NCBI GenBank assembly: GCA_013695175.1
Contig: JACDAZ010000131.1
Coordinates: forward strand, 1 to 24,891
Source of the DNA: Flavisolibacter sp.
GTDB lineage: Bacteria > Bacteroidota > Bacteroidia > Chitinophagales > Chitinophagaceae
DNA length: 24,891 nucleotides
Direction of reading: 5' to 3'
In this document: positions 7,245 to 13,279 of the stretch, one piece after another
How the letters are laid out: every line of letters starts with the position of its first letter
How positions within the stretch are numbered: the stretch's first letter is position 1
Made by a program: the position numbers and the translations under genes
The notes under the pieces: model-generated
The model's input: only the letters and a program-made list of their open reading frames with translations
What the model was told of the DNA's origin: nothing
The model's database searches: none

Positions 7245-7511
7245 TTATCGAATTTCTTCTTCAATTATATCATTCAATTGCTTTTCTGTTTCAGCAACCC
7301 AGGACGGAATCGGCTCATCAATTATTCGCCAATGATTATTGTCCTCTCTCTGCATCTTAAACATAATACGGTTTCCCCTGTCATCGCTTACATCTACATG
7401 AAATAAGTCGGATGGGGCATTATTAATTTTTCGAAAATTAAATTCCCGCATACGGTCCTGGGCTTTGATAAGTTTGGTGAAAGCAACATTTCTATTGAAA
7501 GAGGATAGCAT
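7245..7511 (-). CDS. Hypothetical protein, 88 residues, co-transcribed with the deacetylase
   Basis: Unrecognised cytosolic protein without signal or membrane segment. It has a helical N-terminus (FTKLIKAQDRMREFNFRK), a central beta-like part (DLFHVDVSDDRGNRIMFKMQ, HWRIID) and an acidic helical end (ETEKQLNDIIEEEIR). The stop is 13 nt before the deacetylase ATG, same strand. The strand pattern could suit a small binding or adaptor domain, but no homologue is known to me. ATG at 7511 is the only start. Confidence 0.7.
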   Translation of the reverse strand: MLSSFNRNVAFTKLIKAQDRMREFNFRKINNAPSDLFHVDVSDDRGNRIMFKMQREDNNHWRIIDEPIPSWVAETEKQLNDIIEEEIR

Positions 7512-7765
7512 ATTTTTATTTTATTCTACTACTGCAAATTTTATGCTTTATGTGGTAAAACCTTAATTAGTGGAAAAAAAGGCAGTTCTTACCCAAATCG
7601 CATGTCTTTTGTACAATTGTTCAAAGAACGGAAAAGGTACGACAGCAAAGCCATCTTACCTTGTTAAAAAAAAACAATAATTAAAGCAGACAAAAAGTTT
7701 TAACCAGGCAAGGTATACAAATTGATAATCTATAGTTTTTCAGTCTTTAATAGCAGGTACTTAAG

Positions 7766-8731
7766 ATGGATAGTGGATTAAATTTTATTGATTTGTTACT
7801 GATAATAATAGTCATGTTAAGTGCATGGAGTGGTTGGAGGAAAGGATTTATTATAGGTGCACTGGAATTGATTACCTGGATTGGCAGTTTTATAGCAGCA
7901 CTGGCGTTTTACAAATATCCTGCAGTTGTAATTGAGCAATATTTCTCTCTTGGGGATTGGACATTACCCGTAGCCTTTGTTCTTATTCTTATAATAATGA
8001 GAATTTTGTTCGGTGTTATAATTCATAAAGTTTTAAACATTACGCCTGTAGAAACTCATGCTCACGGAATAAATAAGGTTTTAGGAATTGCACCCGGTGT
8101 TTTAAGTGGAGTTATTTATGCTACCATAGTTGCTGCACTATTATTGGCTACACCACTATTTGCAAGCATTTCGGAAAAAGCCCGCGAAAGTAAAATAGCT
8201 AATGAACTAGCTGTTCATGTAGAATGGGTAGATGAAAAATTTTCTCCTGTTTTTGATAAAGCCGTTAACCGATCCCTCAATAATCTTACTGTAAATCCAA
8301 AATCTACAGAAACCGTTAATTTACCTTTCACTGTTCAAAATCCAAAAATCAGAGAAGATCTAGAATTGAAAATGCTTGAACTTGTAAATGAGGAGAGAGA
8401 AAAAGAAGGGTTGTCTCCTTTAAAAGCCGATCCTGAAATGGCAGAAATAGCCCGCAAACATTCCAGGGACATGTTTGCTAAAGGTTATTTTGCACATGTA
8501 AACTTAGAAGGTGAAACTCCTACTGACAGAATCAGGAAGGCAAAGGTTAGGTATATAACAGCTGGAGAAAATCTTGCTTTGGCTCCTTCATTAAAATTGG
8601 CTCATAACGGGTTGATGAATTCACCGGGACATAAGGCTAATATTTTACACAAATCCTATGGGCGTTTGGGCATAGGAATTTTAGATGGTGGGTTTAGAGG
8701 ATTGATGGTTACGCAAAACTTTCGCAATTAA
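7766..8731 (+). CDS. CvpA-family membrane protein fused to a CAP/SCP domain
   Basis: 321 residues in two modules. Residues 1-135 are a CvpA-type membrane domain with about four transmembrane helices (LLLIIIVMLSAWSGWRKGF, LELITWIGSFIAALAF, LPVAFVLILIIMRILF, GVLSGVIYATIVAALLLATP). A linker to about 195 follows. Residues 198-320 are a CAP (SCP/PR1-like) domain with the four usual elements: KHSRDMFAKGYFAHVN (His232, His244), AGENLAL (266-272), NSPGHKANIL (His289) and the final MVTQNF strand. The CAP domain would face the periplasm. CvpA proteins influence envelope biogenesis and CAP domains often bind lipid or cell wall, so a wall-linked role is likely but unproven. The fusion is known in Bacteroidota. 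Its stop abuts that of the convergent L,D-transpeptidase. Confidence 0.88.
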   Translation: MDSGLNFIDLLLIIIVMLSAWSGWRKGFIIGALELITWIGSFIAALAFYKYPAVVIEQYFSLGDWTLPVAFVLILIIMRILFGVIIHKVLNITPVETHAHGINKVLGIAPGVLSGVIYATIVAALLLATPLFASISEKARESKIANELAVHVEWVDEKFSPVFDKAVNRSLNNLTVNPKSTETVNLPFTVQNPKIREDLELKMLELVNEEREKEGLSPLKADPEMAEIARKHSRDMFAKGYFAHVNLEGETPTDRIRKAKVRYITAGENLALAPSLKLAHNGLMNSPGHKANILHKSYGRLGIGILDGGFRGLMVTQNFRN

Positions 8732-10420
8732 TTATGGCTGTGCAAGTCTTGATGTATCATTTGCAGGTTGACTTGAAGGAGTTGAAGCCAGGGCGGAAGT
8801 AGAAAACATCCTCTTTGCCGTCTGCTGGTCATGACCATAAATATCCTCTCTAAAGTTGATTTTACCATTTTCATCTACCCATGCTGTTAAATATGTTATT
8901 GACACAGCAACCGGACTCTTCACCTCTACTTGTTGTTCGCTCTTACTGTTCATAGCCTGCTTTATCTTTTCAGGAGTCCACTCAGGTTGATCTTTTAAAA
9001 GATACTGTGCTAATTTTTCAGCATCAGCAACCCGGATACAGCCATGGCTAAAAGCTCTTTTATCATTTTGAAAAAGGTCTTTGGCAGGGGTATCGTGAAG
9101 GTATATATCATACCTGTTTGGAAAAAGGAATTTTACTTTACCTAATGAGTTTTGTGCACCGGGTAACTGACGCATTTTAGGTACACTTTCATTATTATTA
9201 CCTACTATTTCCATATTCTTTGAGTTGAGGTAATTAGAGTTTTTTTTCATAGCCGGCATTATTTCATCTCTGACAATGCTATATGGAATATTCCAATATG
9301 GGCTAAATACTACCTGATTGATATTACTGTTGAACATTACTGTATTAGATCCTTCTTTACCTACAACAACTGGCATTTCAAATGTTTTATTACCACCTTC
9401 ATACACATGCAGCATGTATTCGGGAATATTAACTACAACAATATTTTCATGTTGTTTATTTTCCAGCCACTGCATCCTGTTTAAATTTAAAAGTATCTGT
9501 TGCAATCTTTGTTCTGCCGGAACATTTAAAACTGTAATTAAAGTATCAGTAATTAAACCGTCAGTTTTTAAACCATACCGCCTTTGGAAATCTTTTATAG
9601 AAGCCTGTAGCGTATCACTAAAAACCTGGGAAGTATCACTTTCTATAAAATCCCCTGTAAGCTGAAGTCGCTTTTTTAGTAAAGTTATTGCAGGAGAAGA
9701 TGCTCCTTTTTTTGCAGATCTTACTTCTGCCGGTACAGGTTGCCATCCTCCATTTTTTAGAATGGAAACATATTTTTGCAATTGCTCCTGCATTAGATTA
9801 TAGGCTTTCCTGCTTCCCATAGAAGCACTATCTGCAGCTGTTTGTGCAATTGGATTTTTTGAAAGTGAATCGGCTAAATGCTGGGGATCCATTTTCTTTA
9901 CAGGAATTATATAATATAATTGATTGGGATTACCGGAATGAACAAACTGATCCTGGTGTTGTATAAATGTATTTGTCAGGGCTATTTCAGTTTGTACATA
10001 AGAAGAATCTGTTGATGATACCTGTAAACTATCCTGGGTAATAAGTGAATCTATCCTTTGCAAAGTAGATTCGTTATTCTTTACATTATCCCTGTTTTTA
10101 TTATACAAATCATAAATGCTTAATCCTTCTTCGGTAAAACCTTCTGTAGTAAACCAGGCAAACTGGTAATTGCGTACAGCGTAAAAATTTCTTATTTTCC
10201 TGGCAGCAGTATCATTAATATTTTTTGTACCTATATAATTTTCCACGGCAGTACTGTCCAGAAATAAATCACTATATGAATTTTCTGCTGTAATGCTGTA
10301 GTCTCTGACAATAACATTAGCGGACATGGAATTATCTCCGGTTTGATTAGTAGAATCAAAATTGTCGCAGGAAGAAAATGCAACTGATGTTGCAATTAGA
10401 ATCAAATACATCTTTTTCAT
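8732..10420 (-). CDS. L,D-transpeptidase (YcbB/LdtD-like) lipoprotein
   Basis: Lipoprotein peptidoglycan enzyme forming 3-3 cross-links between diaminopimelate residues, or possibly another L,D-transfer. The signal ends FSSC with lipidated Cys18. A YcbB-type scaffold domain (about 55-225) precedes a peptidoglycan-binding type-1 domain (240-300: AITLLKKRLQL, IKDFQRRYGLKTDGLI). The catalytic YkuD domain (325-475) has VVVNIPEYMLHVYE, SPYWNIPYSIVRDE, the conserved His442 in YLHDT and the nucleophile Cys461 in FSHGCIR. The 562-residue length and domain order match E. coli YcbB-like enzymes. The C-terminus ends in a Ser/Ala/Pro-rich tail. No terminator follows, and the stop codon touches that of the CvpA-CAP gene on the opposite strand. 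Confidence 0.92.
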   Translation of the reverse strand: MKKMYLILIATSVAFSSCDNFDSTNQTGDNSMSANVIVRDYSITAENSYSDLFLDSTAVENYIGTKNINDTAARKIRNFYAVRNYQFAWFTTEGFTEEGLSIYDLYNKNRDNVKNNESTLQRIDSLITQDSLQVSSTDSSYVQTEIALTNTFIQHQDQFVHSGNPNQLYYIIPVKKMDPQHLADSLSKNPIAQTAADSASMGSRKAYNLMQEQLQKYVSILKNGGWQPVPAEVRSAKKGASSPAITLLKKRLQLTGDFIESDTSQVFSDTLQASIKDFQRRYGLKTDGLITDTLITVLNVPAEQRLQQILLNLNRMQWLENKQHENIVVVNIPEYMLHVYEGGNKTFEMPVVVGKEGSNTVMFNSNINQVVFSPYWNIPYSIVRDEIMPAMKKNSNYLNSKNMEIVGNNNESVPKMRQLPGAQNSLGKVKFLFPNRYDIYLHDTPAKDLFQNDKRAFSHGCIRVADAEKLAQYLLKDQPEWTPEKIKQAMNSKSEQQVEVKSPVAVSITYLTAWVDENGKINFREDIYGHDQQTAKRMFSTSALASTPSSQPANDTSRLAQP

Positions 10421-10573
10421 ATCCCTAAGGGAGCAAAAGATGTGCCCTTACCTAACTTGATAAAGCTTACCACAATAAAAAGAAGTAGAAAAAAAGACTT
10501 GCGTACTTGATAATCTTGCTTTTGTTATAAACTATCATAACAAGGTGTATAATATTCAAAAGTTAACCATCAA
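10421..10573. other. Non-coding upstream region of the L,D-transpeptidase gene
   Basis: AT-rich sequence upstream of the minus-strand transpeptidase start. No convincing -7 TAnnTTTG element or terminator was found; a small palindrome CCCTAAGGG lies a few bases before the ATG. I see no gene in it. Confidence 0.4.
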
Positions 10574-10759
10574 TTATTCAGTTCTGCTTCCTGGAAACTT
10601 GTGTTTCACAGATAGAAACAGAAATAACAGGAGGTTTAAACCCATAATAATTAATAAGGCAGTGCCAAACGGAGATTCCTGATAAATAGGTGCAACTGCA
10701 AGCATATATAGAATAAAGGCAATATCATACCAAAGATTATATTGTAGTAGTATTTCAGA
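10574..10759 (-). CDS. Small two-helix membrane protein or remnant, start uncertain (copy A)
   Basis: The minus frame is open from 10759 to the stop TAA at 10576-10574 (61 residues). It reads like two membrane helices: LWYDIAFILYMLAVAPIY and, after QESPFG, TALLIIMGLNLLLFLFLSV, then a basic tail ending KFPGSRTE. No ATG exists at the natural N-terminus; the first is at 10705-10703 and would remove most of helix one, leaving 43 residues. So this is either an unusual start or a gene that has lost its 5' part. The C-terminal half resembles the upstream copy B (IMGLNL...GSRT against VMGINL...GSRT) with different codons, which suggests past selection on the protein. Function unknown. Confidence 0.45.
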   Translation of the reverse strand, partial: SEILLQYNLWYDIAFILYMLAVAPIYQESPFGTALLIIMGLNLLLFLFLSVKHKFPGSRTE

Positions 10760-10777
10760 TTATGTTAACTATAGATT

Positions 10778-10951
10778 TTAAAACTCTGCCTTTTTGCCTG
10801 AATCATTTGTCCTTGAACCTGCTGCTTGTGTTAAAATAAAATATAAAGTAAGATTTATTCCCATTACTGTTATAAACATAGAATCTATAACATTAATATT
10901 AATAGCAGAAGTTAGTATTTGGAGTAATTCAGTAAGCAATTTTAATATCAA
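10778..10951 (-). CDS. Small membrane protein or remnant related to the neighbour, start uncertain (copy B)
   Basis: A minus frame ends TAA at 10780-10778. A TTG at 10951 preceded by AAGGGA gives 57 residues; the first ATG (10879) gives 33. The amphipathic helix LILKLLTELLQILTSAI is followed by a hydrophobic segment MFITVMGINLTLYFILT and then QAAGSRTNDSGKKAEF. The VMGINL-x-L and GSRT segments match copy A located 18 nt downstream. The lack of an ATG at the natural start argues for decay or non-canonical initiation. The opposite-strand frame over the same bases (10794-10985) looks like a shadow. Confidence 0.35.
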   Translation of the reverse strand: MILKLLTELLQILTSAININVIDSMFITVMGINLTLYFILTQAAGSRTNDSGKKAEF

Positions 10952-11057
10952 TCCCTTAAGCTACAATTTAATTTTCTTTTTTTAAAACCATCAAACTCAT
11001 TGTGATTTTGTTGTGTACAACTGTGGAATTAACAACACGTAAGCAATCCATTAATAA

Positions 11058-11192
11058 ATAATATTTTTTTGGTACACGCTGCAGGACCAATATCCTGCGG
11101 TAAATTTTACTCAGCAGCAGGCATCACTTCTACAAAATCTTCCGGCTCTAAAAGGGCACTATTTTGGAAAAAAATATTTTATAAAACATTGA
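11058..11192 (+). pseudogene. Coding-like frame without a start codon, immediately upstream of the 93-residue gene
   Basis: A plus frame of 44 codons ends TGA at 11190-11192, three bases before the ATG at 11196. Its product (WYTLQDQYPAVNFTQQQ, then a LLQNLPALKGHYFGKKYF segment) looks like real protein in composition and would be translationally coupled to the next gene. However, the frame begins after a stop with no ATG, GTG or TTG at its head. A second frame just upstream (10972-11061) ends with a short hydrophobic stretch, TIKLIVILLC, and overlaps it by 4 nt in another register. Together they could be one gene broken by a shift near the T run at 11064-11070. No family recognised. Confidence 0.3.
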
Positions 11193-11195
11193 GTT

Positions 11196-11477
11196 ATGGA
11201 AGTGACAGCAGCAGTATTATTTGGAGGTGCATTAGCTCATTACGATGTGTCCATTCAAGATCGGGGAGTTTACCGGGCCCGACTTTCAGCATATAAAGGA
11301 AGTCCGGAAAACCTTCCTCCGGCAGATATTATCATTAGAAAGGAAGGACGACATTGGGTGAGTGATATTGCAGATAATAATCTTTCTGAAGATATAGGGT
11401 ATGCGGTAGAGATCAAGGTTCCGAAAGATTATATTACCAATGAAAGAAAACGTGGTGGAGGGCACCCAGCTAATTAA
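11196..11477 (+). CDS. Hypothetical protein, 93 residues
   Basis: Unrecognised small cytosolic protein. It opens MEVTAAVLFGGALAHYDVSI and then RGVYRARLSAYKGSPENLPPADIIIRKEGRHWVSDIAD, beta-strand-like with a conserved-looking HWVSDI. It closes with GYAVEIKVPKDYI and a basic C-terminus NERKRGGGHP. No transmembrane helix or catalytic motif is evident. The stop codon overlaps the left arm of a strong terminator. It follows an ATG-less coding-like frame by 3 nt. The out-of-register frame at 11069-11296 is a shadow. Confidence 0.65.
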   Translation: MEVTAAVLFGGALAHYDVSIQDRGVYRARLSAYKGSPENLPPADIIIRKEGRHWVSDIADNNLSEDIGYAVEIKVPKDYITNERKRGGGHPAN

Positions 11478-11505
11478 AAAAAGAGGCGGAGAAGCCTCTT
11501 TTTTT
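11476..11505. terminator. Bidirectional terminator between the 93-residue gene and the BON gene
   Basis: A perfect 12-bp stem (11476-11487 with 11494-11505), 6-nt loop GGAGAA, with A and T runs at the ends. It lies between two convergent genes whose stops are at 11477 and 11521. Confidence 0.92.
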
Positions 11506-11520
11506 ATATAGCTTAAAGTA

Positions 11521-12168
11521 TTAATATGACCGAGTATCAGAATCCCTGCTATTTCGATTAATTTTCAACCTGTTTTCTACGTCTTTAACACCCCTGATTG
11601 ATTCTGCTAAGTATTCAGCTCTTCTTTTAGCTTCTTTACTTTCAACTGTTCCTACAAGAATAACATCTTTGTTATCTACAGATACATTTATATCAGAAGC
11701 ATCTAATTGAGGGTCATCATAAAAACGATCACTAACATCTTCCCGTATACGTTCATCAGAACGTTCATAACCACGTGGACCTTTTCCTCTATGAGGTCCT
11801 CTGACCCTGTCAAATTTGCGGCGTCTTTGGGCATCTTCATCTCCTAACCATCCTGCTACTTCATCAGTCGTTTTGTTCCACCAGTTTCTGTCGCTGACTT
11901 TGTCATTATTATCCCATCCCTGCCACTTATTTTTTTGAGTTCTGTATTGTTGATGATGTTGCATATCATCTCTGACATTTTTGTTCCCGGATTCATAGAA
12001 TTCTTGCTGTTGATTTCGATACCTTCTATTATTAGAATCATTAAAGTTTGTATCATCAAACTTATTTGATCCGTTGTTGTAGTTGGTATCATTATATGTC
12101 TGATGATCATGCTCATTAGAATACCTTTTTTTATCCCGGAGCCAATGAGAATAAAAGTCGTTATTCAT
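11521..12168 (-). CDS. BON-domain protein with Asn/Gln-rich disordered N-terminus
   Basis: 215-residue protein without signal peptide. Residues 1-95 are hydrophilic, Asn/Asp/Gln/Tyr-rich and likely disordered. A motif TDEVAGWLGDEDAQRRRKFD (101-120) and HRGKGPRGYERSDERIREDV match the well-known 'SWFGDEDA-RR' stress-protein family. A BON domain follows (about 138-203: SDRFYDDPQLDASDINVSV, VILVGTVESKEAKRRAEYLAESIRGVKDVENRLKI). BON domains bind phospholipid or other ligands in envelope-stress proteins; in this family members are often stress-induced, which is family knowledge. A perfect -7 element lies about 210 nt upstream, suggesting a long leader. It ends at a strong terminator. Confidence 0.88.
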   Translation of the reverse strand: MNNDFYSHWLRDKKRYSNEHDHQTYNDTNYNNGSNKFDDTNFNDSNNRRYRNQQQEFYESGNKNVRDDMQHHQQYRTQKNKWQGWDNNDKVSDRNWWNKTTDEVAGWLGDEDAQRRRKFDRVRGPHRGKGPRGYERSDERIREDVSDRFYDDPQLDASDINVSVDNKDVILVGTVESKEAKRRAEYLAESIRGVKDVENRLKINRNSRDSDTRSY

Positions 12169-12377
12169 GAAATTTTAATTTATGATGAAACAGAAAATAT
12201 ATAAAAATTATGCCTCTGGTTTGATGCCCGAAACAATAATTAATTTATAGAAGAGGTAATTTTAGAAATGCTTTATGATAAAAATGACAAGGAAAAAGAG
12301 CATGATCAATTGAATCATATATAAAAGGGAGCGGAATCTGAGATTTCGTAACATAGGTATTGATGTGTAAGGGAGGG

Positions 12378-12385
12378 CAAATATA
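12378..12385 (-). promoter_or_regulatory. Candidate -7 element for the BON gene
   Basis: On the minus strand TATATTTG (12385-12378) exactly matches TAnnTTTG; the -33 part is poor (TTTT at about 19 nt). It would give a leader of about 200 nt before the BON start at 12168. Confidence 0.4.
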
Positions 12386-12423
12386 GGATGTAAAAATGAA
12401 ATTGAAAATAATTAGAATATTTC

Positions 12424-12924
12424 TTATTGATCAAATAAAGCACTTAGTTGTACAGTATCTTTCAATTCGTTTTTACAAACTTCCATAATAAGAGTACCGA
12501 CATTGTTGACAGCAAAATTTGTTTGTACATTTTTTACTTCTAAAGCGGCAACTTCTAAAGCCTTTAAATGATAATATCTAATGGTTCCTTTTCCATTTAA
12601 AACTTCAACAAAGGCTTTTAAATAGGGATTTGATGATAATGCAATTTCATGTGGAGGAATTTCTTCTAATTCATGTTTTGCGGACCTTCTTTCTGAGGCT
12701 CTGGAACTGGATGATTTTTGTTGTGCTAATGCATGAAAATGATCGCCAATACGTAAAGTGAATATGGTCATGATCAAAGAATCCAGCAAATCATAATTTA
12801 TATTGTTCAGAGGTACATTTCTAAAACTATATAATCCTTCAATACCGGAAAGAAGCAATATGGGGTTTATACCAGTTTTTTTGCCTTTATCATTCAGGGT
12901 TTTATAAAATTCCTGTTCATTCAT
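12424..12924 (-). CDS. Hypothetical protein, 166 residues
   Basis: Unrecognised, probably cytosolic and mainly helical. The N-terminal part is EQEFYKTLNDKGKKTGINPILLLSGIEGLYSF, the middle LLDSLIMTIFTLRIGDHFHAL. A Ser/Arg-rich linker (QQKSSSSRASERRSAKHELEE) comes next, and a C-terminal part follows with YYHLKALEVAALEV and NNVGTLIMEVCKNELKD. No signal, membrane helix or catalytic motif is clear. It is divergent from the structured leader at 13075-13202 and shares with it an upstream region carrying a 10-bp direct repeat. No terminator was found after its stop. Confidence 0.7.
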   Translation of the reverse strand: MNEQEFYKTLNDKGKKTGINPILLLSGIEGLYSFRNVPLNNINYDLLDSLIMTIFTLRIGDHFHALAQQKSSSSRASERRSAKHELEEIPPHEIALSSNPYLKAFVEVLNGKGTIRYYHLKALEVAALEVKNVQTNFAVNNVGTLIMEVCKNELKDTVQLSALFDQ

Positions 12925-12936
12925 ACGGGTAGGGGT

Positions 12937-13032
12937 TTTCTAACGAGCCTGTAAAAATGCTACAAATTCCTGGGTTCCTCAAGCACATATAAAAATTTAT
13001 TTTCAAAAAGGGTGTTTATAGGTTTCTAACGA
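12937..13032. repeat. Short direct repeat TTTCTAACGA in the divergent intergenic region
   Basis: TTTCTAACGA occurs at 12937-12946, just upstream of the minus-strand start at 12924, and again at 13023-13032 before the plus-strand leader RNA. Both copies are preceded by G-rich sequence (GGGGTT, AGGT). Possibly a shared operator; too short to be sure. Confidence 0.3.
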
Positions 13033-13074
13033 ATTTTTATTGGGGTTTGTTGTATTTTTATAATTCACCAAAAG

Positions 13075-13083
13075 AAAGGAGGT
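13075..13083 (+). promoter_or_regulatory. Strong Shine-Dalgarno sequence before a 15-codon ORF
   Basis: AAAGGAGGT sits with its AGGAGG core 5 nt before an ATG at 13088. Bacteroidota genes rarely carry such a site, and I noticed no other comparable one in this window, so it stands out as decisive for this start. Confidence 0.65.
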
Positions 13084-13087
13084 ATTC

Positions 13088-13135
13088 ATGACATCTACAG
13101 AATATTCATGGAAACCTTCGGTTAGTTTCGCCTAA
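13088..13135 (+). CDS. 15-codon leader ORF inside a structured RNA
   Basis: ATG at 13088 to TAA at 13133-13135 encodes MTSTEYSWKPSVSFA, preceded by an excellent Shine-Dalgarno at ideal spacing. The last five codons lie inside a stable hairpin (13108-13149) and the stop codon is within its 3' arm, so a translating ribosome would melt it. No run of a single amino acid is present, so classical amino-acid attenuation is unlikely. The sequence TATTCATG containing this ATG occurs again 20 nt later (13103-13110). It may be a regulatory leader peptide, or the RNA may be a small independent transcript. Function unknown. Confidence 0.45.
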   Translation: MTSTEYSWKPSVSFA

Positions 13136-13202
13136 CCGGGTTGCTCCATTAAAATATCTGTGACGCAAAGGCGTCATGAGCCACTATTTTTAGTGGCTTT
13201 TT
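13108..13202 (+). ncRNA. Structured leader or small RNA of three hairpins ending in a terminator
   Basis: Hairpin 1 (13108-13149) pairs ATGGA with TCCAT, AACC with GGTT and CGGTTAG with CTAACCG, around a six-base loop, with two small bulges (16 bp in total). Hairpin 2 (13161-13176) is TGACGC / GCGTCA with loop AAAG. Hairpin 3 (13179-13202) is an intrinsic terminator. Together they look like a cis-regulatory leader or a small RNA whose end is set before the transglutaminase-like gene begins at 13280. The GTCATGA at 13173-13179 can also pair with TCATGAC around the leader ORF's start codon (13086-13092), an alternative fold. It fits no riboswitch class that I know. Confidence 0.55.
13179..13202 (+). 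terminator. Intrinsic terminator upstream of the transglutaminase-like gene
   Basis: AGCCACTA / TAGTGGCT (13179-13186 and 13191-13198), loop TTTT, is followed by four more T. It lies 77 nt before the ATG at 13280, so a transcript from upstream would stop unless read-through is allowed. Confidence 0.85.
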
Positions 13203-13279
13203 AGTATAAATCTTTTTGTTAAAGAAGAATTTATTATCAAAAAATTTTTGAACTTTCAAAATCAATTTTTGCTGATTAA

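Noticed and set aside
9318..9665. 115-codon plus frame opposite the L,D-transpeptidase
   Set aside because: Entirely antisense to the peptidoglycan-binding and early YkuD domains; no independent support.
10794..10985. 63-codon plus frame MPESFVLEPAACVKIKYKV...
   Set aside because: Antisense of copy B; hydrophobic only because the complement of the membrane frame is, and no ribosome site or terminator.
11069..11296. 75-codon plus frame overlapping the 93-residue gene
   Set aside because: It starts with TTG, overlaps a better frame on both sides and has a Ser/Cys-rich, unprotein-like product; a shadow.
11856..12116. 86-codon minus frame within the BON gene in another register
   Set aside because: Met/Ile/Thr-rich low-complexity product caused by the Asn-rich region of the real gene.
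12268..12324. 18-codon plus ORF MLYDKNDKEKEHDQLNHI
   Set aside because: No ribosome site, no terminator, and chance level for this AT-rich gap.
13161..13176. GACGCAAAG resembling a c-di-GMP class I (GEMM) riboswitch core
   Set aside because: The other GEMM elements are absent or in the wrong order; the sequence is explained by a simple TGACGC/GCGTCA hairpin.
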